Shown here: piece by piece, positions 8,056 to 15,471 of the stretch
How the letters are laid out: the number at the start of each line of letters is the position of its first letter
Numbering within the stretch: the first letter of the stretch is position 1
Assembly: GCF_032926325.1 (NCBI RefSeq)
Contig: NZ_CP136709.1
Span: forward strand, 1,277,501 to 1,341,500
Reading direction: 5' to 3'
Source: Aestuariibaculum lutulentum
Lineage (GTDB): Bacteria; Bacteroidota; Bacteroidia; Flavobacteriales; Flavobacteriaceae
Length of the DNA: 64,000 nt
The notes under the pieces: generated by a model
Databases searched by the model: none
Told to the model about the DNA's origin: nothing
Seen by the model: the letters and a program-made list of their open reading frames with translations, nothing else
Made by a program: the position numbers and the translations under genes

Positions 8056-8793
8056 ATGTTAAAACTATTATCATACCCGCTAACGGCTATTTATTACTTG
8101 TGTTTTTTCTTAACACTGGTCATTTTTCACCCGATTCAATGGATTTGCTTCAACCTTTTTGGTTACCAGGCTCATAAATTAAGTGTTGATGCTTTACAGT
8201 ACAGTTTAATGCTATGTGGCTACATTTTAGGCACACGTTTTTCTTGCATAAACGAATACGACATTCCTAAGGACACACCAATTATTTTCGTAGCTAACCA
8301 CCAGAGTTTACACGATATTTATCCGCTTACTTGGTTTATGCGTAAACATCATCCTAAATTCATTAGTAAAATAGAATTAGGAAAAGGGATTCCCAGCGTG
8401 TCTTATAACTTACGTCATGGAGGAGCAGCGTTAATCGATCGTAAAAATCCGAGACAATCTCTTCCTGCACTTATGAAATTTGGTGAATATATTGAAACCA
8501 ACAAACGTGCTGCGGTGATTTTCCCGGAAGGCACCCGAAGTAAAACAGGTAAACCTAAACCATTCCAAACAAAAGGTTTAGAAATGTTATTTAAAAAAAT
8601 ACCTTCAGCTTACGTGGTTCCTGTAAGTATTAATAATTCATGGAAAATGTTAAAATATGGTAAATATCCTATGGGATTAGGCAATCATGTTACATTTACC
8701 ATTCATAAGCCTTTAAAAGTTAGTACCTTTGCAAATAAAGAAGAGCTTATAAATAGTATAGAAACTACTATTACCAACAGTATTCACTCATAA
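8056..8793 (+). CDS. 1-acyl-sn-glycerol-3-phosphate acyltransferase (PlsC type)
   Basis: A 245-residue membrane acyltransferase that makes phosphatidate from lysophosphatidate. The catalytic block NHQSLHD (HX4D) and the substrate block FPEGTRSKTG are both present. Residues about 5-45 are hydrophobic and membrane-associated. It is followed after 12 nt by an acyl-ACP desaturase gene, which suggests coupled control of acyl-chain saturation and phospholipid assembly. A second PlsC-type gene lies at 49.7 kb, so the two may differ in acyl-chain or substrate preference (or one may acylate ornithine or other lipids). Confidence 0.9.
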   Translation: MLKLLSYPLTAIYYLCFFLTLVIFHPIQWICFNLFGYQAHKLSVDALQYSLMLCGYILGTRFSCINEYDIPKDTPIIFVANHQSLHDIYPLTWFMRKHHPKFISKIELGKGIPSVSYNLRHGGAALIDRKNPRQSLPALMKFGEYIETNKRAAVIFPEGTRSKTGKPKPFQTKGLEMLFKKIPSAYVVPVSINNSWKMLKYGKYPMGLGNHVTFTIHKPLKVSTFANKEELINSIETTITNSIHS

Positions 8794-8805
8794 AACCCTA
8801 GAGAA

Positions 8806-9807
8806 ATGTCGTTAAAGAATGTGAGATTAGAAGTGATGCAGTTTTTGGAAAAAGACGTTGATGCTTTAATGGAAAAATATTTAATTCCTATTGAAAGTAT
8901 CTGGCAACCTACCGATTTTTTACCAAATTCAGAAACTACTGATGATGCCTTTTTTGAAGAGGTACGCGAAATAAGAGAATTAGCAAAAGAATTACCATAC
9001 GATTTCTGGGTGGTTTTAGTAGGTGATATGATTACCGAAGAAGCCCTGCCAACATACGAGTCATGGCTTATGGACGTTGAAGGCGTTAACCAGGTTGAAA
9101 ACGGCGGAAACGGCTGGTCTAAATGGGTAAAACAATGGACAGCTGAAGAAAACCGTCACGGTGATGTGCTTAATAAATACTTATACCTTTCTGGTCGTGT
9201 TAACATGAAGGAAATTGAAAAAACCACACAATACCTTATTGCTGATGGTTTTGATATTGGTACCGACCGTGACCCTTACAAAAACTTTGTTTACACCAGT
9301 TTTCAGGAATTAGCAACTTACATTTCGCATAACCGTGTAGCTAAAATTGCTAAAAATAATGGAAACAAACGTTTAGCTAAAATGTGTCAGATTATTTCTG
9401 GAGATGAAATGCGTCATCACCATGCGTATTCAGATTTCGTTGATCGTATTTTTAAGGTAGACCCTAGCCAGATGATGATGGCGTTTCACTATATGATGAA
9501 ACAAAAAATCACGATGCCAGCACACTTCTTACGTGAATCTGGAGACAAAATAAGTACAGCTTTCGAAGAATTCTCAAATACAGCACAACGCATTGGTGTT
9601 TACACCTCTAGAGATTATGTAGATATTCTTCAAAAACTGATTGATCGTTGGGAAATTGATAAAATCACCAACCTAACCGATGAAGCCGAAAAAGCAAGAG
9701 ACTATTTAATGAAGCTTCCGGATAGAATGTACCGATTGGCAGACCGAATGAAAATTCCTGAAAATTCATATCAGTTTAAATGGGTAGAACCAGCAACTGT
9801 AAAATAA
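8806..9807 (+). CDS. Acyl-[ACP] desaturase (ferritin-like diiron)
   Basis: A 333-residue soluble desaturase that introduces a cis double bond into acyl-ACP. Diiron ligand motifs are visible: ITEEALPTYE, TAEENRHGDVL (EENRH) and SGDEMRHHHAY (DEMRH), fitting the stearoyl-ACP Delta9-desaturase family and its plant-like length. Electrons would come from a ferredoxin; which one is not known. It follows plsC by 12 nt, probably in one transcript, and is closed by a terminator. Confidence 0.92.
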   Translation: MSLKNVRLEVMQFLEKDVDALMEKYLIPIESIWQPTDFLPNSETTDDAFFEEVREIRELAKELPYDFWVVLVGDMITEEALPTYESWLMDVEGVNQVENGGNGWSKWVKQWTAEENRHGDVLNKYLYLSGRVNMKEIEKTTQYLIADGFDIGTDRDPYKNFVYTSFQELATYISHNRVAKIAKNNGNKRLAKMCQIISGDEMRHHHAYSDFVDRIFKVDPSQMMMAFHYMMKQKITMPAHFLRESGDKISTAFEEFSNTAQRIGVYTSRDYVDILQKLIDRWEIDKITNLTDEAEKARDYLMKLPDRMYRLADRMKIPENSYQFKWVEPATVK

Positions 9808-9828
9808 TTAAAACATATATGTTTATTT

Positions 9829-9858
9829 AAATTCCTTTCTTTACCGAAAGGAATTTTT
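9829..9858 (+). terminator. Terminator after the desaturase gene
   Basis: The stem AAATTCCTTTC/GAAAGGAATTT has a 6-nt loop and a T-rich tail. Confidence 0.75.
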
Positions 9859-9872
9859 ATTTTTATGCTATC

Positions 9873-10526
9873 ATGAACAACGACAACATCATCACTGTAA
9901 CAAAAGCCTTTGTAAAAGACACTTTAGAGGATGCCGAAGGCGGGCACGACTGGTTTCACACATTACGTGTTTACAATAACGCTGTACTTATAGCGAAACA
10001 GGAACCTGTAAATCTTTTTGTTGTTCAGCTTGGCGCCTTATTACATGATATTGCCGACAGTAAATTTCATGATGGTGATGAAACCATTGGGCCAAAAGTG
10101 GCTCGAGAATTCCTGTTTACGCACAACGTAGACTCTACCGTTATTGAGCATGTCGTTAACATTATTGAAAATATTTCGTTTAAAGGTGGTAATGAAACTC
10201 AAAAATTTAAATCACCAGAACTTGATGTTGTTCAGGATGCCGACAGATTAGATGCTATTGGAGCTATTGGTATTGCGCGTTGCTTTAATTATGGCGGATT
10301 CAAAAATCGTGCACTTTACGATCCGGAAATAAAGCCAAATTTGAATATGACTAAGGAAGAATACAAAGCGTCAAACGCTCCGACCATCAATCATTTCTAC
10401 GAAAAATTATTACTACTTAAAGATAGAATGCATACCAAAACGGCACAAAAAGTGGCTACTGAACGTCATATATATATGACTCAGTTCTTAGATCAGTTTT
10501 ACAACGAATGGAACGGCCTAAAATAA
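9873..10526 (+). CDS. HD-domain phosphohydrolase
   Basis: A 217-residue protein with the H...HD...D metal site: HDWFHTLRVYNNA near residue 25, ALLHDIADSKFHDGDE near residue 60 and QDADRLDAIGAIGIARC near residue 120. It matches the stand-alone HD hydrolases (YedJ/RlmF-associated type) of about 200-220 residues. The substrate is unknown, likely a nucleotide or other phosphoester. It converges on the AraC gene, with only 4 nt between the two stop codons. Confidence 0.85.
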   Translation: MNNDNIITVTKAFVKDTLEDAEGGHDWFHTLRVYNNAVLIAKQEPVNLFVVQLGALLHDIADSKFHDGDETIGPKVAREFLFTHNVDSTVIEHVVNIIENISFKGGNETQKFKSPELDVVQDADRLDAIGAIGIARCFNYGGFKNRALYDPEIKPNLNMTKEEYKASNAPTINHFYEKLLLLKDRMHTKTAQKVATERHIYMTQFLDQFYNEWNGLK

Positions 10527-10530
10527 CAGG

Positions 10531-11403
10531 CTATCCAATCATCATTTTAATTTCCTTACGATAATTCGAAGCGCTTTTCCCCACAATTTCATTAAACTGC
10601 TTATTGAAATGTGAGAAGTTGTTAAATCCGCACTCAAAACAAATATCGGCGATACTCATCTGGCTTTCATTAAGCAATTTGGTAGCATGTACCACTCGAT
10701 ACTCATTAACTAATTGGGTAAATGTTTTTCCTGTTGCCTTTTTAAAGTATCTACAAAAAGCAGGTACAGTCATACTAACTTCTTCAGCTATTTCATCTAA
10801 ACTAATATGTCTTTGGAAGTTTTTGTTTACATATTTATAGATAACATCTACCTTAGAACTATCCTGAGCTTCAGTTTCAAATGAAAAACCATCAGCATTT
10901 AAAATGGTGTAATCATCGGTTGTTGCCAGATAATCTAAAATTTCTAAAAACTTAAAAACACGTTTAAGTCCCTGGTATTTCATTAACTTTTCGATTTTCG
11001 GACCAATTTTTTGTTTGGTTTCTACTCGAAAACGAATACCTTTTTTAGCGCGCTCGAATAATGAAACGATATTGGCCATTTCAGGAACTTCAAGAAAATC
11101 GTTACCTAAAAAGTTAGACTTAAACTGAATAGTTGTTTCTGTTCCATTAGCAGTTAACCTATCGGTAAACCCATTATGTGGTAAGTTTGATCCGATTAAT
11201 ATTAACTGACTATTATTAAAATATGATAAATGGTTTCCTATATGTGTCTTCCCTTGCCCCTTATTTATATAAATAAGCTCTAATTCTGGATGGAAATGCC
11301 AGTAGGCAAAGCTCTTATCTACGGTATCGACATGTTGCTTAACTAATATCGAACTACCAAAACTTGGAGTAAGCTTTCTGAATGTTGGCTTTTTATTAAT
11401 CAT
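10531..11403 (-). CDS. AraC-family regulator with N-terminal cupin, divergent from the paralogue array
   Basis: A 290-residue regulator. Residues about 20-110 form a cupin-like sensor (WHFHPELELIYINKGQG). Residues about 190-285 form the double HTH (ISLDEIAEEVSMTVPAFCRYFKKATGKTFTQ and ADICFECGFNNFSHFNKQF). A -7 element TAAATTTG on the minus strand at 11422-11429 serves it. The divergent promoter region holds the first of the inverted 15-bp site pairs that recur in front of each array gene. Control of the array by this protein, and autoregulation, are reasonable but unproven. Confidence 0.9.
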   Translation of the reverse strand: MINKKPTFRKLTPSFGSSILVKQHVDTVDKSFAYWHFHPELELIYINKGQGKTHIGNHLSYFNNSQLILIGSNLPHNGFTDRLTANGTETTIQFKSNFLGNDFLEVPEMANIVSLFERAKKGIRFRVETKQKIGPKIEKLMKYQGLKRVFKFLEILDYLATTDDYTILNADGFSFETEAQDSSKVDVIYKYVNKNFQRHISLDEIAEEVSMTVPAFCRYFKKATGKTFTQLVNEYRVVHATKLLNESQMSIADICFECGFNNFSHFNKQFNEIVGKSASNYRKEIKMMIG

Positions 11404-11421
11404 AACAAATTGGGTTTAAAG

Positions 11422-11429
11422 CAAATTTA
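11422..11429 (-). promoter_or_regulatory. -7 element of the AraC-family gene
   Basis: TAAATTTG on the minus strand, 18 nt before the ATG. The nearest TTG-type -33 candidate (minus strand, 11445-11447) is at a short 15-bp spacing. Confidence 0.5.
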
Positions 11430-11468
11430 CAACATATTACAGTGCAAACATATTTTTTATTATCTCAA

Positions 11469-11578
11469 TTATATGTTATTTTACCTTAGCATTGATTTAA
11501 CATTTAGTTAACAGTTAAAATAGCATATAAATACGGTAAATTAGTTGTTTTCTTGACACTTAACCTGTGCTATATTTG
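11469..11578 (+). promoter_or_regulatory. Array promoter 1 (in front of the coding-deleted copy): inverted site pair plus -7 box
   Basis: Left site TTATATGTTATTTTA (11469-11483) and right site TAAAATAGCATATAA (11516-11530) are inverted repeats with 14/15 identity, 47 bp start to start. The -7 box TATATTTG starts at 11571, 55 bp after the right site starts. The same 55-bp distance recurs in the three other units, and the 47-bp spacing recurs exactly in two of them. Confidence 0.7.
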
Positions 11579-11796
11579 TAATGTTGATTTATGATAACAA
11601 CGGGTTCTTAAAATCATTCGTATTTAAAGAGATAAATTTTAAGAAAAATAAAATTTTGACATCTAGAATTTCTTAAAAAAGAAATTTCGATATAAATCTA
11701 ACTCGATACAAGAGTTTACAATATTCATTAATAATTAGTTTAATGTCTTATTTAGTTTAGTTGGTAAAGTGAGCTGTGGTGGCTCACTTTTTTTTT
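11579..11796 (+). pseudogene. Coding-deleted remnant of an array paralogue (promoter and terminator retained)
   Basis: Downstream of array promoter 1 there is no ORF of the family. The last 18-20 nt of the paralogue coding sequence and its full 3' UTR and terminator are present at 11723-11796, identical (apart from one extra T in the tail) to the ends of the genes at 12.0 and 13.0 kb. The roughly 145 bp between is A/T-rich without family similarity that I can see. It should still yield a terminated transcript of about 200 nt. It is either a deletion remnant or a non-coding RNA gene derived from one. Confidence 0.65.
11723..11796 (+). repeat. 3' tail/terminator repeat, copy 1
   Basis: First of three essentially identical 73-74-bp units (others at 12603-12675 and 13655-13727). 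Each comprises the end of the coding sequence (ATTCATTAATAATTAG), a 3' UTR and the terminator stem AAAGTGAGC/GCTCACTTT with T8-9. Confidence 0.85.
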
Positions 11797-11887
11797 GCAC
11801 TATTTTATCTTCATTTCGTTACTAATTTAAAATTCCCTGTTAATTATACATACCTTAAATCACATTGTATGCTTAATTAACTCAAAT

Positions 11888-11995
11888 TTACACTAAATTT
11901 TCATATGAAAAGCAAAAAAGCATAGTTATTGATAAAATAGCATATATATTCGTCAAAACAGTTGTTTTCCAGCCTCTTACTCTACCCTATCTTTG
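11888..11995 (+). promoter_or_regulatory. Array promoter 2
   Basis: The right site TAAAATAGCATATAT (11933-11947) matches the array consensus at 14/15. The left partner is degenerate (best match 11888-11902, 9/15). TATCTTTG at 11988-11995 starts 55 bp after the right site starts. A TTG at 11962-11964 is a possible -33 (23-bp spacing). Confidence 0.65.
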
Positions 11996-12024
11996 TACCG
12001 TTGAACAATTAAAAACAACACATT

Positions 12025-12618
12025 ATGAAAAACGCAGTAAAATTTTTAAAGAATAGCTTTTTAGCTTTAGCCTTATCTACTTCATTATTAAGTAGCGCTA
12101 ACGAAGTATCTGTGTCTATTAACAATGACGAAATTACAAATACCGCATTTACTATTAATAATGTAGAAGCCGGAGATTTGTTATCTATAAAAGATGTAAA
12201 TGGTGCTACATTATATAATGAGTCTATTAAAGTATCAGGAATTTATAAAAAAGGATTTGACTTTTCGTCATTGCCAAATGGAGATTATTTTTTCGAAGTT
12301 GAAAAATCATTAGAAATTAAAACAATTCCTTTTACAGTAACTTTTGATAAAGTTGCTTTTAACAAAGAAGCAACTATTTACAAACCGTTCTTAAAACATG
12401 AAAACGGCATGCTGTTTGTCTCTAAGTTAGCTCCAAAACATGAAATGTTAAAAATTAACATTTATACTTTGAACAATAATGAATACGAATTAATTCACTC
12501 TGAAAAAATAAAAGGGATACAATCTATAGAACGTGTTTACAGATTAGAAAAAGGATCTAACTACAAGTTAGTATTTATTTCTAACGATAAAGAATATACA
12601 AAATTCATTAATAATTAG
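12025..12618 (+). CDS. Secreted array paralogue 1
   Basis: A 197-residue protein with signal peptide (FLALALSTSLLSSA then NEVSV) and no lipobox. The mature part looks like two beta-sandwich segments. The first has AGDLLSIKDVNG, KKGFDFSSLPNGDYFFEVEK and IKTIPFTV, a pattern like the sorting/Ig-type modules of Bacteroidota where LPNGxYFFEV closes a strand. The second ends EYTKFINN. Function is unknown; periplasmic or surface location is inferred. It shares family signatures throughout with the next two genes. Each gene has its own promoter and terminator, so the array is not an operon. Confidence 0.8.
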   Translation: MKNAVKFLKNSFLALALSTSLLSSANEVSVSINNDEITNTAFTINNVEAGDLLSIKDVNGATLYNESIKVSGIYKKGFDFSSLPNGDYFFEVEKSLEIKTIPFTVTFDKVAFNKEATIYKPFLKHENGMLFVSKLAPKHEMLKINIYTLNNNEYELIHSEKIKGIQSIERVYRLEKGSNYKLVFISNDKEYTKFINN

Positions 12619-12675
12619 TTTAATGTCTTATTTAGTTTAGTTGGTAAAGTGAGCTGTGGTGGCTCACTTTTTTTT
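12603..12675 (+). repeat. 3' tail/terminator repeat, copy 2
   Basis: Identical in sequence to copy 3 and, apart from one T, to copy 1. It contains the stop codon of paralogue 1 and its terminator stem AAAGTGAGC/GCTCACTTT at 12646-12670. Confidence 0.9.
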
Positions 12676-12934
12676 GTCTATTTTTTAGATCTTCCTTCCT
12701 CATCCTATACAGTATATATAAATTTAATTATCATTAAAATTGATAATACAAATTACGCAATCAATAGAAATTCAAAGTAGATACAACTCTGGAAATTCTT
12801 CATAATATCTAACGTGGTCTAGCTAAATATTTATATCCTATTTTATCCAGAGCATTTAATAAAACTCAAATCACTTAATACTATTTGAACCAAAAAAGCC
12901 ATTAAAAACACCATTATATAAACATTTAACCACA
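12676..12934 (+). other. Intergenic stretch of the array with no recognised feature
   Basis: About 260 bp of A/T-rich DNA between the terminator of paralogue 1 and the left site of array promoter 3. I see no ORF, no strong hairpin and no further copy of the site pair. Confidence 0.5.
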
Positions 12935-13044
12935 TTATATACTATTTTAACTTCACATTAATTTAACATAGCATTAATTGATAAAATAGCATATAAACTC
13001 ATCAAAAACGATGTTTTCTTAACCTTATAACTGCCATATCTTTG
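12935..13044 (+). promoter_or_regulatory. Array promoter 3
   Basis: Left site TTATATACTATTTTA (12935-12949) and right site TAAAATAGCATATAA (12982-12996) are an inverted pair, 47 bp start to start. TATCTTTG at 13037-13044 starts 55 bp after the right site starts. The geometry is identical to promoter 1. Confidence 0.75.
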
Positions 13045-13073
13045 TCTCGTTGAACGTTGAAAAACAAATCATT

Positions 13074-13670
13074 ATGAAAAAGACAATTAACGTATTAAAG
13101 AAAGGTATTTTATTATTAGCAGTTTCTACATCTTTATTAAGTAACGCTAGCGATATTATAGTTTCAACAAATGCTGCAGAAATTTCTAAAACAGCTATTA
13201 CATTAAACCATGTTAAAGCTGGAGACATATTATCTCTTAAAGATAACTACGGTGTTGTTCTTTATACAGAACAAATTAAAGAAACCGGAACGTATAAAAA
13301 AGGATTCGATCTATCTGCTTTACCAAACGGTGAGTACACATTCGAAATCGACAAAAACCTAGAAGTTAAAACAATTCCTTTTACTGTAAACTTTGAAAAT
13401 GTTTACTTTAACAAAGAAAAGGAAACTACAAGCTACAAACCTTATGTAAGACAAGAAAATGGTATTGTTTACATCACAAAGTTAGCTCCAAAGCAAGAAG
13501 CTTTAAACATTCACATCTACGCAAACAACAATAGCGACTACGAATTAATTCACTCTGAAAGAATTAAAGGTGTTCAGTCTATTGAAAAAGCATATAAATT
13601 AGGGAAAGGTGACTATAAAATAGTATTTGTCTCTGATAACAAGGAATACACGAAATTCATTAATAATTAG
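13074..13670 (+). CDS. Secreted array paralogue 2
   Basis: A 198-residue protein from the ATG at 13074 (MKKTINVLKKGILLLAVSTS, a signal peptide ending near SNASD). An in-frame ATG at 13050 would add eight residues and leaves a very short leader after the -7 box; the paralogues favour 13074. It shares with paralogue 1 the landmarks AGDILSLKDNYG, KKGFDLSALPNGEYTFEIDK, TIPFTV and the C-terminal EYTKFINN. Function unknown. It ends in 3' tail repeat copy 3. The near-identical 3' ends imply recent duplication or gene conversion. Confidence 0.8.
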   Translation: MKKTINVLKKGILLLAVSTSLLSNASDIIVSTNAAEISKTAITLNHVKAGDILSLKDNYGVVLYTEQIKETGTYKKGFDLSALPNGEYTFEIDKNLEVKTIPFTVNFENVYFNKEKETTSYKPYVRQENGIVYITKLAPKQEALNIHIYANNNSDYELIHSERIKGVQSIEKAYKLGKGDYKIVFVSDNKEYTKFINN

Positions 13671-13727
13671 TTTAATGTCTTATTTAGTTTAGTTGGTAAA
13701 GTGAGCTGTGGTGGCTCACTTTTTTTT
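13655..13727 (+). repeat. 3' tail/terminator repeat, copy 3
   Basis: Identical 73-bp unit containing the stop codon of paralogue 2 and the terminator stem at 13698-13722. Confidence 0.9.
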
Positions 13728-13826
13728 GCTCTTTGTTTTACGTTCACTTTAATGTCAGAGAAATGAACTAAACAAGTTTGATGATAAATTCTTACAAAAA
13801 TCTAATTATATAGACATTTAACCTCT

Positions 13827-13936
13827 TTATAAACCAAATTGACTTAACCAAAAATTCACAATTAAATAATGGATAATTTAGTATATAAATAAGTCAATTT
13901 CAGTGTTTTACAAACAAAATTACCGACATATCTTTA
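13827..13936 (+). promoter_or_regulatory. Array promoter 4 (diverged)
   Basis: The right site TAATTTAGTATATAA (13874-13888) is 12/15 to consensus. The left position exactly 47 bp before it (13827-13841) is 9/15. TATCTTTA at 13929-13936 again starts 55 bp after the right site starts, so spacing is conserved although sequence has drifted. Confidence 0.6.
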
Positions 13937-13964
13937 CATTGTGAAACGTTAAAAACACCAAATC

Positions 13965-14582
13965 ATGAAAAACGTATTAAACAACACAAGAAAAAGATTC
14001 TTAATGGTAACAATGTTTGCTACCTTGTTAAGTTTCGCGAACGATGCATCGTTATTTACAATTAAAGAAGATGCTAAATTGACTTCTGTAACGTTAAGTG
14101 ATGTTAAAGCAGGCAACCTATTATCTATTAAAGATAATAACGGAATTGTACTATATAAAGAGCTAATCCAGAAAACCGGAACTTACACTAAAGGATTCGA
14201 TTTAACATCGCTTCCTAATGGTAGTTACTTTTTTGAATTAGATAAAGATGTAGAAATCACAACAATTCCTTTTACTGTTAACAACGACATTGTTGCTTTT
14301 CAAAAAGAATTAGAAAACACAATGTTTAAACCAGTTACAAGAGTTAAAGGTGAAATGGTTTATATTTCCAGACTATCTTTAAACAAAGCACCATTAGAAA
14401 TTAATGTTTACTTTACAAGCGAAGACGGTGTAACTTCTGTTCCAGAATTAATGCATTCTGAAACTGTTACAAACACCGAAAACGTTAGTAGAATATTCAG
14501 ACTTTCTGGCTTAAACAAAGGTGATTACAAAATTGTTTACAAGACTGAAGGTAAAGTTTTTACCGAAGAAATAACAAAATAA
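13965..14582 (+). CDS. Secreted array paralogue 3 (more diverged)
   Basis: A 205-residue member of the array with signal peptide (MVTMFATLLSFAND). The landmarks AGNLLSIKDNNG, KGFDLTSLPNGSYFFELDK and TIPFTV are kept, but the C-terminal half is longer by an insertion (YFTSEDGVTSVPELMH) and ends EEITK instead of FINN. Its terminator is also different from the shared 3' repeat. It is thus the oldest branch of the array, or the one not touched by gene conversion. Function unknown. Confidence 0.78.
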   Translation: MKNVLNNTRKRFLMVTMFATLLSFANDASLFTIKEDAKLTSVTLSDVKAGNLLSIKDNNGIVLYKELIQKTGTYTKGFDLTSLPNGSYFFELDKDVEITTIPFTVNNDIVAFQKELENTMFKPVTRVKGEMVYISRLSLNKAPLEINVYFTSEDGVTSVPELMHSETVTNTENVSRIFRLSGLNKGDYKIVYKTEGKVFTEEITK

Positions 14583-14613
14583 AAACACTCAAACATAACA
14601 CTTAAAACAACTG

Positions 14614-14642
14614 AAAAGGTGAGCAATATGCTCACCTTTTTT
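14614..14642. terminator. Terminator between array paralogue 3 and the enoyl-CoA hydratase gene
   Basis: The stem AAAAGGTGAGC/GCTCACCTTTT has a 5-nt loop and T6 on the plus strand. It sits between convergent genes and may serve both. Confidence 0.8.
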
Positions 14643-14669
14643 ATATTATATGGAATAGCAACTTACCTT

Positions 14670-15452
14670 TTACTCTCCGATAAAATTAGCTTTACGCTTT
14701 TCTAAAAAGGCAGTAGTTCCTTCAGTAAAATCAGCTGTTCCAAAACATTTACCGAATTCTTTAATTTCAACATCATAACCATTAACACCTGATTTAAAAT
14801 TAGAGTTTACGGCTTGTATTGCAGAGCTAATCGCAACGGGGGAGTTATTGCAGATTTTTGCTGCTATTTTTTCACAAAACGGAAGTAGTTCATCTTGAGT
14901 AGTTACATAATTCACCAAACCAAAACTTAAGGCTTTATTGGCATCAATCATACCCGCTGTCATAATCATTTCCATAGCACGGCCTTTACCAATTAATTGA
15001 GGCAAACGCTGTGTACCACCATAACCAGGAATAACACCAAGAGACACTTCAGGGAGCCCCATTTTAGCATTATCACTTGCTAATCTAAAATGACAGGCCA
15101 TAGCCAACTCCAGCCCGCCACCTAAGGCAAAACCATTAACAGCTGCAATAACCGGCTTGGATAAATTCTCTATAAAGTCAAACAACACCTTATGTCCGTT
15201 AGCTGCCAGTTTTGTACCCTCTTCAACAGAAAAATTGGCAAATTCACTAATATCAGCACCCGCTACAAAAGCTTTTTCTCCACTTCCTGTAATTATAATT
15301 ACCTTTATATCGCCATCTTCTTCAGCTAACTTCACGGCTTTATGAAGCTCTGCGATAGTTTCTTTATTAAGCGCATTCAGCTTATTTGGGCGATTAATGG
15401 TTATGGTTGCTATACCATTATCTTCTTCAAAAAGAATGTTGTTAAACGTCAT
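14670..15452 (-). CDS. Enoyl-CoA hydratase/isomerase family protein
   Basis: A 260-residue crotonase-fold protein, the normal family length. The oxyanion-hole segments AFVAGADISEF and NGFALGGGLELAMAC are intact. The two hydratase glutamates are in place (LELAMACHFR and GLPEVSLGVIPGYGGTQRLP), which favours a true enoyl-CoA hydratase in beta-oxidation or 3-hydroxybutyryl-CoA metabolism. No other beta-oxidation gene is adjacent. It lies 19 nt downstream of the histidine kinase gene on the same strand. Confidence 0.9.
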   Translation of the reverse strand: MTFNNILFEEDNGIATITINRPNKLNALNKETIAELHKAVKLAEEDGDIKVIIITGSGEKAFVAGADISEFANFSVEEGTKLAANGHKVLFDFIENLSKPVIAAVNGFALGGGLELAMACHFRLASDNAKMGLPEVSLGVIPGYGGTQRLPQLIGKGRAMEMIMTAGMIDANKALSFGLVNYVTTQDELLPFCEKIAAKICNNSPVAISSAIQAVNSNFKSGVNGYDVEIKEFGKCFGTADFTEGTTAFLEKRKANFIGE

Positions 15453-15471
15453 GATTTAATTTTATTTAGAA

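Noticed and set aside
11404..14600. Insertion sequence or integron-like array
   Set aside because: The repeated units carry their own promoters and terminators and encode secreted proteins; no transposase, integrase or attC-like sites.
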